A DNA stretch of 64,000 bases from NCBI RefSeq assembly GCF_031457955.1, contig NZ_JAVDXN010000002.1, positions 186,001 to 250,000 on the forward strand. Direction: 5' to 3'. Origin of the DNA: Mixta sp031457955 (GTDB lineage: Bacteria > Pseudomonadota > Gammaproteobacteria > Enterobacterales > Enterobacteriaceae). Of this stretch, positions 53,221 through 62,499 are shown piece after piece. The notes beneath the pieces were generated by a model, which saw only the letters and a list, made by a program, of their open reading frames with translations, was not told the DNA's origin and did not search any database. The stretch's first letter is position 1, and every line of letters starts with the position of its first letter. The translations under genes were made by a program, and so were the position numbers.

Positions 53221-53634
53221 TTAAGAGACGTTGCCCACAATATGACCATCGATCTCTTCAATTTTTAGCCGTAACAGGGCGTTTTGCATCTCATCAAACT
53301 CCCCGCTGGCCGCTTTAACAGTCAGATCTTTCATATGGATAAAGTTTGCGGGTACCGCCTCGCCTTCCGAGACCGGCGTGTACACGTCATCAGCGACCCG
53401 CGCAAAATGCTCCGCTAAGTTTTCACCGATATCGCCAACCTGCGCTAAGTTTTCCGCCAGGGTGGAATAGTACTCTTTACCCGAAATCATTAAGCCGCTG
53501 ACGACGGTGCCTTTCAGAAACAGGGTAATCCCAAACGATCCGCCAACCGCATTCACTATATTGGTGAGATAAACCAAATCCATATCACGCATCTTGCTTG
53601 CAACAACGTTTTTAACTTCTCTGTCTTCAGACAT
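53221..53634 (-). CDS. GvpU-like protein
   Basis: 137-residue soluble protein. Its blocks ITLFLKGTVVSGLMISGKEYYSTLAE, ANFIHMKDLTV and LRLKIEEIDGHIVGNVS run in the same order as in gas vesicle protein GvpU. There are no other gas vesicle genes in the window, and lone GvpU-like genes are seen in non-floating bacteria, so a gas vesicle role is not implied. A GTG one codon earlier (53637) is open; ATG 53634 has AAGGGGG upstream. Function unknown. Confidence 0.65.
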   Translation of the reverse strand: MSEDREVKNVVASKMRDMDLVYLTNIVNAVGGSFGITLFLKGTVVSGLMISGKEYYSTLAENLAQVGDIGENLAEHFARVADDVYTPVSEGEAVPANFIHMKDLTVKAASGEFDEMQNALLRLKIEEIDGHIVGNVS

Positions 53635-53825
53635 CACATCCCCCTTGCCATGATAAAGGCGATACAGTTCCGATAAGAATAATTTTAGCTTAGTAGAATC
53701 TGCACCAGGCGTCTGCTATTGTTGCACTCGCTGCGGATGGATAACCTGGGATGCGCCACGGATAAGCGGCAGCGCTGGTGTTTAGCGACTAAACGTTAAT
53801 TTAACGATTCTGACAGGAGTTATGA

Positions 53826-53984
53826 ATGTCGACATTTTCGATCATTGCCATCCCTTTTACCGTCACCGCAGTGGTTATGTTTCTGCTGGCCGCCCGCCAA
53901 AAACATAAAGCTTTTTTAATTACGGGCTATGTGATGATGGTTTCCGCTGTGGTTAACTTCGTGATAGGAATAAGTTTGCATTGA
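53826..53984 (+). CDS. Tiny membrane protein (52 residues)
   Basis: 52-codon frame with AGGAG six bases before ATG 53826 (an ATG at 53822 in another frame is too close to the site). Begins MSTFSIIAIPF, two hydrophobic segments (about 4-22 and 30-50) separated by a basic loop ARQKHK. Family not recognised. Lies upstream of the tRNA-Lys promoter on the same strand. Confidence 0.65.
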   Translation: MSTFSIIAIPFTVTAVVMFLLAARQKHKAFLITGYVMMVSAVVNFVIGISLH

Positions 53985-53985
53985 T

Positions 53986-54014
53986 TTGATATGGCTCAAT
54001 GCAGGCGTTATCTG
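53986..54014 (+). promoter_or_regulatory. Promoter of tRNA-Lys/tRNA-Gly
   Basis: TTGATA and TATCTG separated by 17 bp, 26 bp before the tRNA-Lys. It overlaps the end of the tiny membrane protein gene by one base or lies next to it. Confidence 0.45.
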
Positions 54015-54039
54015 TGCTGTGACAGAATGCGTGCCGCTT

Positions 54040-54099
<60 letters not shown>

Positions 54100-54115
<16 letters not shown>

Positions 54116-54260
54116 GGCGTTAAAGCAGTATCCGATGTGAAATCGGCAGGAAGCGAACCTGCAGCAGGTTCGAGTCGAGCGTAAGCGAGACAACGTTGCC
54201 AGCGGCAACGGCCCGAAGGGCGAGGCGTAAGCCGAGTCATCCTGCACGACCCACCAGGCG
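54100..54260 (+). repeat. tRNA-Lys-derived composite repeat element
   Basis: The 20 nt cctgcacgacccaccaggcg at the end of tRNA-Lys (54100-54119) recur at 54241-54260, a period of 141 nt. Between them: an inverted copy of the T-arm, gcaggaagcgaacctgc (54146-54162), a direct half T-arm gcaggttcga (54164-54173), and a 65-nt insert (54174-54238) with hairpins cgttgcc-agc-ggcaacg, gccc-gaa-gggc and ggc-gtaa-gcc, ending in GAGTC. The plan is the same as the tRNA-Ser element at 3662-3892. Confidence 0.75.
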
Positions 54261-54331
54261 GCCATCGTATAATGGCATTACCTCAGCTTCCCAAGCTGAT
54301 GACGCGGGTTCGATTCCCGCTGGCCGCTCCA
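54258..54331 (+). tRNA. tRNA-Gly(CCC)
   Basis: 74 nt with encoded CCA; starts GCGGCCA. The stem tcagc/gctga closes the loop TTCCCAA, giving anticodon CCC, reading GGG. It starts within the repeated tail of the tRNA-Lys element (gcg shared), so the two are cotranscribed and the element lies in their joint precursor. Confidence 0.95.
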
Positions 54332-54450
54332 CGCTTCCTCTATCCCGCACAAGATGTTCCGCAGTCGGCAGATTTTGGTAAATACTTCAAAGCAGGATAA
54401 CAACGCCACAGGCCGATCGCGGCGATGCGGTTTATCAAAAGAGGACAAGC

Positions 54451-54660
54451 ATGAAGAAGACAATTTACCTGCCCCAGTTTGATAAAAAAGCGGAGGCGGA
54501 AATTTTTGGCAGTAAGATCACCGTTCGCTACGAAGGTAACGAAAGCTTCCCACGTAGCCTTAAAGTGAAAGACCAGTTTTACGTGGTGATTGATGAGCAG
54601 GAAAAGGTGATGATACTGACGCGCAAAGCGATTGGCTCATGGCACTTCTCATTGCTGTAG
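54451..54660 (+). CDS. Small hypothetical protein (69 residues)
   Basis: Family not recognised. Soluble protein beginning MKKTIYLPQFDKKAEAEIFG and rich in beta-type residues, ending KAIGSWHFSLL. AGAGGA ribosome site. Followed by a terminator. Lies between the tRNAs and fliE. Confidence 0.6.
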   Translation: MKKTIYLPQFDKKAEAEIFGSKITVRYEGNESFPRSLKVKDQFYVVIDEQEKVMILTRKAIGSWHFSLL

Positions 54661-54680
54661 CCAGCAACTAACCAGACCAG

Positions 54681-54704
54681 GCCTCGCTTCGGCGGGGTTT
54701 TTTA
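54681..54704 (+). terminator. Terminator after the 69-residue gene
   Basis: cctcgc-ttcg-gcgggg (one GU) followed by TTTTTT. Confidence 0.8.
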
Positions 54705-54825
54705 TTGTCTGAACATCAATGCGTCAGCGGCGCCAACGCTCTGATGCTGCCCGCGTGGCGTATCCTGAGGCGGCCATCACCCAGCAGGAATACGCCAACA
54801 CCGAGAGTTACTCAGGTTTACGGGA

Positions 54826-55137
54826 CTACACCTGCATATTCATGATTTCCTGATAAGCCGCGACCAGCTTATTTCGCACCTGAATACCCATCTGCATGGA
54901 AACTGATGATTTCTGCAGATCGATCATCACGTCATTCAACGCAATGCCCGGTTTGCCCATGGTGAAGTCCTGCGCCTGCGCGCGTGCATGCGTCTGCGTT
55001 TCACTGATCTTATCCAGCGCCGCTTTCATCTGTGCGGAAAAATCCGCGTGCGCCACGTTGTCAGTGTTTCTGTTACTCGCCTGCAGCGAACCAAGCTGCA
55101 ACTGCTGAATAACGCTCTCTATCCCCTGGATTGCCAT
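54826..55137 (-). CDS. fliE: Flagellar hook-basal body protein FliE
   Basis: Small exported rod component joining the MS ring to the rod and needed to start type III export. 103 residues beginning MAIQGIESVIQQLQ, with the C-terminal MGIQVRNKLVAAYQEIMNMQV typical of FliE. ATG 55137 has GAGGG; a longer frame is unsupported. Divergent from fliF, as in E. coli; the 235-bp gap should hold FlhDC-dependent promoters. Confidence 0.95.
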   Translation of the reverse strand: MAIQGIESVIQQLQLGSLQASNRNTDNVAHADFSAQMKAALDKISETQTHARAQAQDFTMGKPGIALNDVMIDLQKSSVSMQMGIQVRNKLVAAYQEIMNMQV

Positions 55138-55372
55138 GTTAACCCTCGTTGTTATTGGCGGTTCGTTTAGTTTACGCAAACAAACTTAACACAAAGTCAA
55201 TAGGACAAAGGGCGTAAATGACAGCAAAACACGTGGCTTTTTGACCCATCGAAATTTGCGAATAGGAAAATAATGGCATCCATTGAAGTGGAACTTTTCT
55301 AAGCCGTATCAGGGAGTCAGTTTTGTCACCACTTAACACACAGTCCGGTCAACTGTCAGGCAGGAAATGGTC

Positions 55373-57082
55373 ATGAATGCTACCGCAACCCAGGAAACAA
55401 CAAATAAGAAAGGCTTAAATGACCTTGTTGCTCGCCTGCGCGCCAATCCGCGGATTCCGCTGATAATCGCAGCCGCCGCCGCAACTGCCATCATTGTCGC
55501 GATGGTACTGTGGGCGAAGGCACCGGCTTACAGCGTCCTTTATAATAACCTTTCAAATGAGGATGGCGGCGCGATCGTTACGCAGCTGACTCAGATGAAT
55601 ATCCCTTACCGCTTCGAAGAGAACGGCGGCGCCCTGATGGTGCCGGCAGAAAAGGTGCATGAACTGCGCCTGCGTCTCGCTCAGCAGGGCCTGCCGAAAG
55701 GCGGCGCCGTGGGTTTTGAACTGCTGGATAAAGAGAAGTTCGGTATCAGTCAGTTCAGCGAGCAGGTTAACTACCAGCGCGCGCTGGAAGGCGAACTGTC
55801 ACGCACCATTGAAACGCTCGGCCCGGTAAAAACCGCGCGCGTTCATCTGGCGATGCCGAAGCCGACGCTGTTCGTGCGTGAGCAGAAGTCCCCTTCCGCC
55901 TCCGTCACGCTGAACCTGCAGCCGGGACGTGCGCTGGATGAAGGTCAGATCAACGCGATCGTGCATATGGTTTCCAGCAGCGTGGCCGGTCTTCCGCCGG
56001 GCAACGTAACGGTTGTCGATCAGAGTGGCCGTCTGCTGACGCGTTCCGATACTGCCGGTCGTGATTTAAATGATGCCCAGCTGAAATATGCCACCGAAGT
56101 AGAAAGCCGTTATCAGCAGCGTATTGAAGCGATTCTTGCGCCTATCGTCGGCAGCGGCAACGTGCATGCGCAGGTCACCGCCCAGATCGATTTTGATACG
56201 CGTGAACAAACGGAAGAGCAGTACAAACCGAATACCGATCCGGCGAACACCGCGATCCGTTCGCGTCAGAGCAGCAGTAATGAGCAGATTGGCGGTCAGT
56301 ACCCTGGCGGCGTGCCGGGTGCGCTCTCTAACCAGCCTGCGCCTGCGAATAACGCGCCGATCGAAACGCCGAAAGCTAACGCCACGCCAGCGGCTGGCAA
56401 CAATAACGGCGCAGCGGCTAACACCACTGCCACCAGCAATGCTGCGCGTTCGATGCCGTCTAATACGCATCATGATGAAACCACCAACTATGAGCTGGAT
56501 CGCACCATTCGTCATACCAAGGTGAATGTAGGCGGCGTGAAACGCCTGTCGGTTGCCGTAGTCGTGAACTACCGCGCCGACGCGAAAGGCAAAGCGGTGG
56601 CGTTGAATGAGAAACAGCTGAAGCAGATTGAAGATCTGACGCGTGAAGCGATGGGCTACTCCAGCGATCGTGGCGACAGCGTCAACGTAGTGAACTCGCA
56701 GTTTACCCAGACGGAAGATGTCAGTGTCGATCTCCCATTCTGGCAGCAGCAGTCCTTCTTCGAGCAGATGATGAACGCGGGACGCTGGTTACTGGTTGCA
56801 CTGGTTGCCTTCATCCTCTACCGCAAGCTGGTCCGTCCGCAGCTGTTGCGTAAGCAGGAAACCACCAGGCTGGCCGTTGAACAGGCCGCCGCCCAGGCGA
56901 AGCAGCAGCAGGAAGAACAAGCCTTCTCTGTTTCACTCAGCGGAGATGACCTGGAGCAAGAACGTAAATCTAAGCATCGTGTGAGTGCCGAAGTCATGAG
57001 CCAGCGCATCCGCGATATGTCTGAAAACGATCCGCGCGTTGTGGCGCTGGTAATCCGCCAATGGATGAGTAACGAACTATGA
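55373..57082 (+). CDS. fliF: Flagellar MS-ring protein FliF
   Basis: Inner-membrane ring protein, first part of the basal body. Two transmembrane helices (about 27-46 and near 455), a large periplasmic region between them with ring-building motifs (VHLAMPKPTLFVREQKSPSASV), and a C-terminal tail that binds FliG. 569 residues from ATG 55373 (AGGA 7 bases upstream); ATG 55367 is too close to the site. Heads the fliFGHIJK operon and overlaps fliG by 4 bp. Confidence 0.96.
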   Translation: MNATATQETTNKKGLNDLVARLRANPRIPLIIAAAAATAIIVAMVLWAKAPAYSVLYNNLSNEDGGAIVTQLTQMNIPYRFEENGGALMVPAEKVHELRLRLAQQGLPKGGAVGFELLDKEKFGISQFSEQVNYQRALEGELSRTIETLGPVKTARVHLAMPKPTLFVREQKSPSASVTLNLQPGRALDEGQINAIVHMVSSSVAGLPPGNVTVVDQSGRLLTRSDTAGRDLNDAQLKYATEVESRYQQRIEAILAPIVGSGNVHAQVTAQIDFDTREQTEEQYKPNTDPANTAIRSRQSSSNEQIGGQYPGGVPGALSNQPAPANNAPIETPKANATPAAGNNNGAAANTTATSNAARSMPSNTHHDETTNYELDRTIRHTKVNVGGVKRLSVAVVVNYRADAKGKAVALNEKQLKQIEDLTREAMGYSSDRGDSVNVVNSQFTQTEDVSVDLPFWQQQSFFEQMMNAGRWLLVALVAFILYRKLVRPQLLRKQETTRLAVEQAAAQAKQQQEEQAFSVSLSGDDLEQERKSKHRVSAEVMSQRIRDMSENDPRVVALVIRQWMSNEL

Positions 57083-58071
57083 GTCTGACCGGTACTGAAA
57101 AAAGCGCCGTCCTGCTGATGACAATTGGTGAAGACCGCGCCGCTGAGGTGTTCAAGCACCTCAGCACGCGGGAAGTGCAACACCTTAGCGGGGCCATGGC
57201 CAATATGCGTCAAGTTTCTCACCAGCAGCTGGCTGAAGTGCTGCGTGAGTTTGAGGCGGATGCCGAGCAGTTCGCGGCGCTGAGCCTCAACTCGAACGAG
57301 TATCTGCGTTCAGTACTGATCAAGGCGCTGGGTGAAGAGCGCGCCTCCACGTTGCTGGAAGATATTCTGGAAACGCGCGAAACCACTTCCGGTATGGAAA
57401 CGCTCAACTTTATGGAACCGGTAGCGGCTGCCGACCTGATCCGCGACGAACATCCGCAGATCATCGCCACGATCCTGGTTCATCTGAAGCGTTCACAGGC
57501 GGCGGATATTCTGGCGCAGTTCGACGATCGTCTGCGTCACGACGTGATGCTGCGTATCGCCACCTTCGGCGGCGTTCAGCCTGCGGCGCTGGCGGAGCTG
57601 ACCGAAGTGCTCAACTCGTTGCTGGATGGTCAGAACCTCAAGCGTGCGAAGATGGGCGGCGTAAGAACCGCGGCGGAAATCATCAACCTGATGAAAACGC
57701 AGCAGGAAGAAGCGGTTATGGAAGCGGTACGCGAGTTCGATGGCGAGCTGGCGCAGAAAATTGTCGACGAAATGTTCCTGTTCGAAAACCTGGTGGATGT
57801 GGACGACCGCAGCATCCAGCGCCTGCTGCAGGAAGTGGAATCGGAGCCGTTGCTGGTTGCACTGAAAGGTGCCGATCAGCCGCTGCGCGAGAAGTTCCTC
57901 AAGAACATGTCGCAACGCGCTGCCGATATCCTGCGCGACGACCTCGCCAACCGTGGCCCGGTACGTATGTCGATGGTAGAGAACGAACAGAAAGCGATCC
58001 TGCTGATCGTCCGTCGTCTGGCGGAAAGCGGCGAAATGGTCATTGGCGGCGGCGAGGAAACCTATGTCTGA
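57079..58071 (+). CDS. fliG: Flagellar motor switch protein FliG
   Basis: C-ring rotor protein that contacts MotA and sets rotation direction. 330 residues (E. coli 331). The EHPQ motif (DEHPQIIATILVHL) and the C-terminal charged helix that meets the stator are present. Overlaps fliF (4 bp) and fliH (8 bp). Confidence 0.97.
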   Translation: MSLTGTEKSAVLLMTIGEDRAAEVFKHLSTREVQHLSGAMANMRQVSHQQLAEVLREFEADAEQFAALSLNSNEYLRSVLIKALGEERASTLLEDILETRETTSGMETLNFMEPVAAADLIRDEHPQIIATILVHLKRSQAADILAQFDDRLRHDVMLRIATFGGVQPAALAELTEVLNSLLDGQNLKRAKMGGVRTAAEIINLMKTQQEEAVMEAVREFDGELAQKIVDEMFLFENLVDVDDRSIQRLLQEVESEPLLVALKGADQPLREKFLKNMSQRAADILRDDLANRGPVRMSMVENEQKAILLIVRRLAESGEMVIGGGEETYV

Positions 58072-58771
58072 TGCCTTTTCTTCTCGTCCTTGGCAGCGCT
58101 GGCAGCCTGACGATTTAGCGCGCTTCGATCAGCCGGCCGTGGTGCCGCAGACCGAGCCTGAGTTCGCCTTCGACATTAACGAAGAGAGCGAAGAACTTTC
58201 GCCGCAGTCGCAGCTGGAGCAGATGCAGACCCAGGCGCGTCTGGATGCCCATGCGCAAGGCTACGCCGAAGGTCAGCAGAAAGGCTTTAATGATGGCAGG
58301 CAGGCGGGTTTTGACGCCGGTTTTCAGCAGGGGCTGGCGGACGCGCAGCAGCAGCAGGCGCCGGTTCAGGCGCGTATGCAGCAGCTGGTAACGGAATTCC
58401 AGCACACGCTGGAAGCGCTGGATAGCGTGATCGCCTCGCGCCTGTTGCAGCTGGCGCTGGAAGCGGCGCGTCAGGTTATCGGCCAGGCGACCGCAGTCGA
58501 TGGCTCTGCCCTGCTGCGTCAAATCCAGCAGATGATCCAACAGGAACCGATGTTCAGCGGCAAGCCGCAGCTGCGCGTCCATCCTGACGATCTGCAACGC
58601 GTGGAACAGACGCTGGGCCCAACGCTCGATCTGCACGGCTGGCGTCTGCTGGCCGATAGCTCGCTGCATCCGGGCGGCTGCAAACTGAGCGCGGAAGATG
58701 GCGATCTGGACGCCAGCGTGGCGACGCGCTGGCATGAACTTTGCCGCCTGGCGGCACCGGGAGAGCTGTAA
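58064..58771 (+). CDS. fliH: Flagellar export ATPase regulator FliH
   Basis: Partner of the FliI ATPase. 235 residues, with a middle Gln/Ala-rich stretch including GxxxG-type repeats (AQGYAEGQQKGFNDGRQAGFDAGFQQG). ATG 58064 overlaps the end of fliG and has GAGG upstream; a longer frame start at 58043 lies within fliG and is not used. Overlaps fliI by one base. Confidence 0.94.
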   Translation: MSDAFSSRPWQRWQPDDLARFDQPAVVPQTEPEFAFDINEESEELSPQSQLEQMQTQARLDAHAQGYAEGQQKGFNDGRQAGFDAGFQQGLADAQQQQAPVQARMQQLVTEFQHTLEALDSVIASRLLQLALEAARQVIGQATAVDGSALLRQIQQMIQQEPMFSGKPQLRVHPDDLQRVEQTLGPTLDLHGWRLLADSSLHPGGCKLSAEDGDLDASVATRWHELCRLAAPGEL

Positions 58772-60132
58772 TGACCACTCGTCTTTCACGTTGGCTGGGT
58801 TCGCTGGATGCGTTTGAAAAACGCATGGCGGATGTGCCTGAAGTACGCCGCTACGGCCGCCTGACGCGCGCCACCGGCCTGGTGCTGGAGGCGACCGGCC
58901 TGCAGCTGCCGCTGGGCGCGACCTGCGTTATCGAACGCTACGACGGCAAACAGGTTGCTGAAGTGGAAAGCGAAGTGGTGGGCTTTAACGGTCAGAAACT
59001 CTTTTTGATGCCGCTGGAAGAAGTGGAAGGCATTTTGCCCGGCGCGCGCGTGTTTGCCCGCGGCAACGGCGACAGCGCGCAGAGCGGAAAACAGCTGATG
59101 CTCGGCCCGCAGCTGCTGGGTCGCGTGCTGGACGGCAGCGGTCGTCCGTTAGATGGCCTGCCTGCGCCGGAAACCGGCTACCGCGCGCCGCTGATCACCC
59201 CGCCCTTTAACCCGCTACAGCGCACGCCGATTACCGACGTGCTGGATACCGGCGTACGCGCGATCAACGCGCTGCTGACGGTGGGTCGCGGTCAGCGTAT
59301 GGGGCTGTTTGCTGGCTCCGGCGTGGGTAAATCGGTGCTGCTCGGCATGATGGCGCGTTATACCAAAGCCGACGTGATCGTGGTGGGACTGATTGGCGAG
59401 CGTGGCCGTGAAGTAAAAGATTTTATTGAAAATATTCTTGGCACCGAAGGCCGCGCGCGTTCGGTGGTGATTGCCGCCCCGGCGGATGTGTCGCCGCTGC
59501 TGCGTATGCAGGGCGCGGCCTACGCCACGCGCATCGCCGAAGATTTCCGCGATCGCGGTCAGCATGTGCTGTTGATTATGGATTCGTTAACGCGCTACGC
59601 GATGGCGCAGCGTGAAATCGCGCTGGCGATCGGCGAGCCACCGGCGACCAAAGGCTATCCGCCTTCCGTTTTCGCCAAACTGCCTGCGCTGGTAGAACGC
59701 GCCGGTAACGGCATCGACGGCGGCGGTTCGATTACCGCTTTCTATACCGTGTTAACCGAAGGCGACGATCAGCAGGATCCGATTGCCGACTCTGCGCGCG
59801 CCATCCTTGACGGCCATGTGGTGCTGTCGCGGCGGTTGGCGGAGGCGGGTCACTATCCGGCTATCGATATTGAAGCCTCGATCAGTCGTGCGATGACCGC
59901 GCTGATTGATGAAACGCATTACGCGCGCGTGCGCCAGTTTAAACAGTTGCTCTCCAGCTATCAGCGCAACCGCGATCTGATTAGCGTCGGCGCCTATGCC
60001 GCCGGTAGCGATCCGATGCTGGATAAGGCCATTAAGCTGTGGCCGATGCTGGAGTCCTTTTTGCAACAGGGCATCTTCGAGCAGAGCCGCTATGACGATG
60101 CCTGCCTGCATTTGCAGGCCATATTTGGTTGA
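58771..60132 (+). CDS. fliI: Flagellum-specific ATP synthase FliI
   Basis: ATPase of the flagellar type III export apparatus. F1-beta-like core, Walker A AGSGVGKS at about 181-188, Walker B LLIMDSLTRYAMAQREI. 453 residues (E. coli 457). The ATG at 58771 shares a base with the fliH stop; the longer frame from 58741 is not used. Confidence 0.97.
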   Translation: MTTRLSRWLGSLDAFEKRMADVPEVRRYGRLTRATGLVLEATGLQLPLGATCVIERYDGKQVAEVESEVVGFNGQKLFLMPLEEVEGILPGARVFARGNGDSAQSGKQLMLGPQLLGRVLDGSGRPLDGLPAPETGYRAPLITPPFNPLQRTPITDVLDTGVRAINALLTVGRGQRMGLFAGSGVGKSVLLGMMARYTKADVIVVGLIGERGREVKDFIENILGTEGRARSVVIAAPADVSPLLRMQGAAYATRIAEDFRDRGQHVLLIMDSLTRYAMAQREIALAIGEPPATKGYPPSVFAKLPALVERAGNGIDGGGSITAFYTVLTEGDDQQDPIADSARAILDGHVVLSRRLAEAGHYPAIDIEASISRAMTALIDETHYARVRQFKQLLSSYQRNRDLISVGAYAAGSDPMLDKAIKLWPMLESFLQQGIFEQSRYDDACLHLQAIFG

Positions 60133-60175
60133 TGTCGCCGGGCTATCCCGACGCAAGTAACGAGGTCACCTGACG

Positions 60176-60625
60176 ATGGCTAAAGCCAACAGTGCGATGG
60201 AAACCCTGCGCGACCTGGCGCAGAAAGAGGTGGAAGACGCGGCTATCCGCCTGGGTACGATGCGTCGCGCCCAACAGCAGGCGGACGAGCAGCTGAATAT
60301 GCTGCTCAATTATCAGGATGAATATCGCCACAAGCTGAACAGCAATATGTCGACCGGCATCGCCAGTTCGCGCTGGACAAACTATCACCAGTTTATTCAG
60401 ACGTTGGAAAAGGCGATCGAACAGCATCGCCACCAGCTGGCGCAGTGTACGCAAAAAGTCGAGCAGGCGCTTAACGTCTGGCGCAACAAACAGCAGCGGC
60501 TGCACGCCTGGGAAACACTCCAGGCGCGTTCGCAGGCCAATGAACTATTACAGGAAAACCGTCTCGATCAGAAACGGATGGATGAGTATGCCCAGCGGGC
60601 ATCTTTGAGGAAGGCTAATGATTAA
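60176..60625 (+). CDS. fliJ: Flagellar export protein FliJ
   Basis: Coiled-coil stalk protein of the export ATPase complex. 149 residues (E. coli 147), nearly all helix with strong heptad character, rich in Gln, Arg and Glu. Overlaps fliK by 8 bp. Confidence 0.94.
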   Translation: MAKANSAMETLRDLAQKEVEDAAIRLGTMRRAQQQADEQLNMLLNYQDEYRHKLNSNMSTGIASSRWTNYHQFIQTLEKAIEQHRHQLAQCTQKVEQALNVWRNKQQRLHAWETLQARSQANELLQENRLDQKRMDEYAQRASLRKAND

Positions 60626-61880
60626 GTTGCCAACATCAGTCAATACCGTCAGCGTCGATAGCGGCGCCGATCTTACCAGCGGCAGCGGCCTTGTCAGCGG
60701 CGATGGCGCGGCTTCCGGTCAGCTGCCGGAGGCGTTTTTGACGCTGCTCGGCAATCGTCTGCTGACGCTGGCGAACCAGGGCGACGGAAAAACCGCGCTC
60801 ACCGCCGACGCGCAAAAAACGCTGCCGGAAAAAGCCCCGGCCACCGAACTCAGCCAGCTGTTAACCGCGCTGCAAAAGCCGGATGCGCTCAATGCGCTGC
60901 TGACGCCGGAAAAGGCTAAAGAGAATGGTAAGTCCGCCGATGATAAGGATGAGCTGAAACGAGACAGTTTAAGCGCGGCCGATCAGCAATCGTTGCAGGC
61001 GCTGTTCGCCATGCTGCCGCAAACGCCGCTGGTTCAGCAGGCGGCGAAAAGCAATGACGTGAAACTCGACGGCGACGGCCTTGCGCCGCTGACCACGCAG
61101 AGTGGCAATCTCAAAGCGGCGCTGGCGGCGTTAACCGCGCAGCAGCCTGCCGCGGCGGATAAGCCGGACGTTGGCGCGGATAAAACCAGCCTGACCAGCG
61201 CGATGCCATTGACCGCCGCTGCGACCACCGCCGCCGGTAGCGAAGAGAAATCGCCGCTTTCCAGTTTCCAGAGCCTGATGAGCGAAACGCGTCAGAGCGA
61301 AGGTAAAGAGAATAAAGAGAGCATGACGACGCATTCGCTCAGCGCGCTCTCCGCCGTGATGAATCACGCCACCGCCGCCCCCGCTGCGCCCACCGCATCG
61401 GCCACGGCGATGACGCCAGCCACGCCGCAGATTAATGCGCAGCTGGGCAGCCCGGAATGGCAGCAGGCGGTGAGTCAGCAGGTGTTGATGTTTAGCCGTA
61501 ATGGCCAGCAGAACGCCGAGTTGCGCCTGCACCCGGACGATCTGGGCGCTATCCAGATCAGCCTGAAGCTGGATAACGATCAGGCGCAGCTGAATATGGT
61601 GTCAAACCATACCCAGGTACGCGCCGCGCTGGAAGCCGCGCTGCCGCATTTGCGCACCGCGCTGGCGGAAAGCGGCATCAACCTGGCGCAGAGCAACGTC
61701 AGCAGCGACGCCTTCCCGCAGAGCCAGAGCTTTGGCAATCAGCAGGAATCGCGCCGCGACCAGCCTCAGGGCGGATTTTCGCTGGCATCCGGCAGTGAAG
61801 ATGAGGTAACGCCGCTGGCGGTGCCTGCCGCGTTGCAGGCGCGGGCAGCGGGCAATAACGCAGTCGATACATTCGCCTGA
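60618..61880 (+). CDS. fliK: Flagellar hook-length control protein FliK
   Basis: Exported molecular ruler that sets hook length and switches the export gate. The N-terminal and middle part is Ala/Pro/Thr-rich and low in complexity, and the C-terminal gate-switch domain (about 280-365, LRLHPDDLGAIQISLKLDN) is conserved. 420 residues (E. coli 375); the linker is longer, which is common. Ends the fliF operon. Confidence 0.94.
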   Translation: MIKLPTSVNTVSVDSGADLTSGSGLVSGDGAASGQLPEAFLTLLGNRLLTLANQGDGKTALTADAQKTLPEKAPATELSQLLTALQKPDALNALLTPEKAKENGKSADDKDELKRDSLSAADQQSLQALFAMLPQTPLVQQAAKSNDVKLDGDGLAPLTTQSGNLKAALAALTAQQPAAADKPDVGADKTSLTSAMPLTAAATTAAGSEEKSPLSSFQSLMSETRQSEGKENKESMTTHSLSALSAVMNHATAAPAAPTASATAMTPATPQINAQLGSPEWQQAVSQQVLMFSRNGQQNAELRLHPDDLGAIQISLKLDNDQAQLNMVSNHTQVRAALEAALPHLRTALAESGINLAQSNVSSDAFPQSQSFGNQQESRRDQPQGGFSLASGSEDEVTPLAVPAALQARAAGNNAVDTFA

Positions 61881-62012
61881 CGGCGACAAACGCCAAAGGT
61901 AAAAGCAAAAGGCGCGTCTTTTCCCCCCATTGATCGGCGAGAGACGCGCGATAATCATTTCCGGCTCGCCACTATGGCCTGCCCCAGATAATTCACAGGG
62001 TATTTCTGCAAA

Positions 62013-62495
62013 ATGTCTGATAACGCGAAAGCTAAAGGCCGCAAACGTTCCATCCTGATTCCGGTGTTACTGGTTGTAACGCTGGCCGCTTGCAGCGTGG
62101 CAGGCTATGTAGTGTGGCGAACAATGAATAAAACCGACGGACATGCGGAAGCTGCGAAAGTGGAACCGCCTGCCGCACCGGTCTTTTATGCTCTTGATAC
62201 ATTTACGGTTAACCTGGTCAATGCGGATAACGATCCCGATCGCGTGCTGTACGTAGGCTTTACCCTGCGTCTGCCGAACGAGGAAACGCGGGTTCGCATG
62301 AACGACTACCTGCCTGAAGTTCGTAGCCGGTTGCTGCTGCTGCTCTCACGCCAGGATTCATTAAAACTGGCATCGGAGTCGGGCAAGCAAGCGCTGGTAG
62401 AACAGATCAAGCAGTCGCTGGCACCGCCGCTGGTTAAAGGTCAACCTCCGCAGGAGGTAAACGATGTACTGTTTACCGCCTTCATATTGAGGTGA
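62013..62495 (+). CDS. fliL: Flagellar basal body protein FliL
   Basis: Single-pass inner-membrane protein beside the stators. Cytosolic Lys/Arg N terminus, one helix (about 14-34) and a periplasmic domain. 160 residues (E. coli 154). Starts 132 bp after fliK, perhaps from its own promoter, and heads fliLMNO. An inverted repeat gcgcgtct/agacgcgc (about 61912-61949) lies in that gap. Confidence 0.94.
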   Translation: MSDNAKAKGRKRSILIPVLLVVTLAACSVAGYVVWRTMNKTDGHAEAAKVEPPAAPVFYALDTFTVNLVNADNDPDRVLYVGFTLRLPNEETRVRMNDYLPEVRSRLLLLLSRQDSLKLASESGKQALVEQIKQSLAPPLVKGQPPQEVNDVLFTAFILR

Positions 62496-62499
62496 GTTA

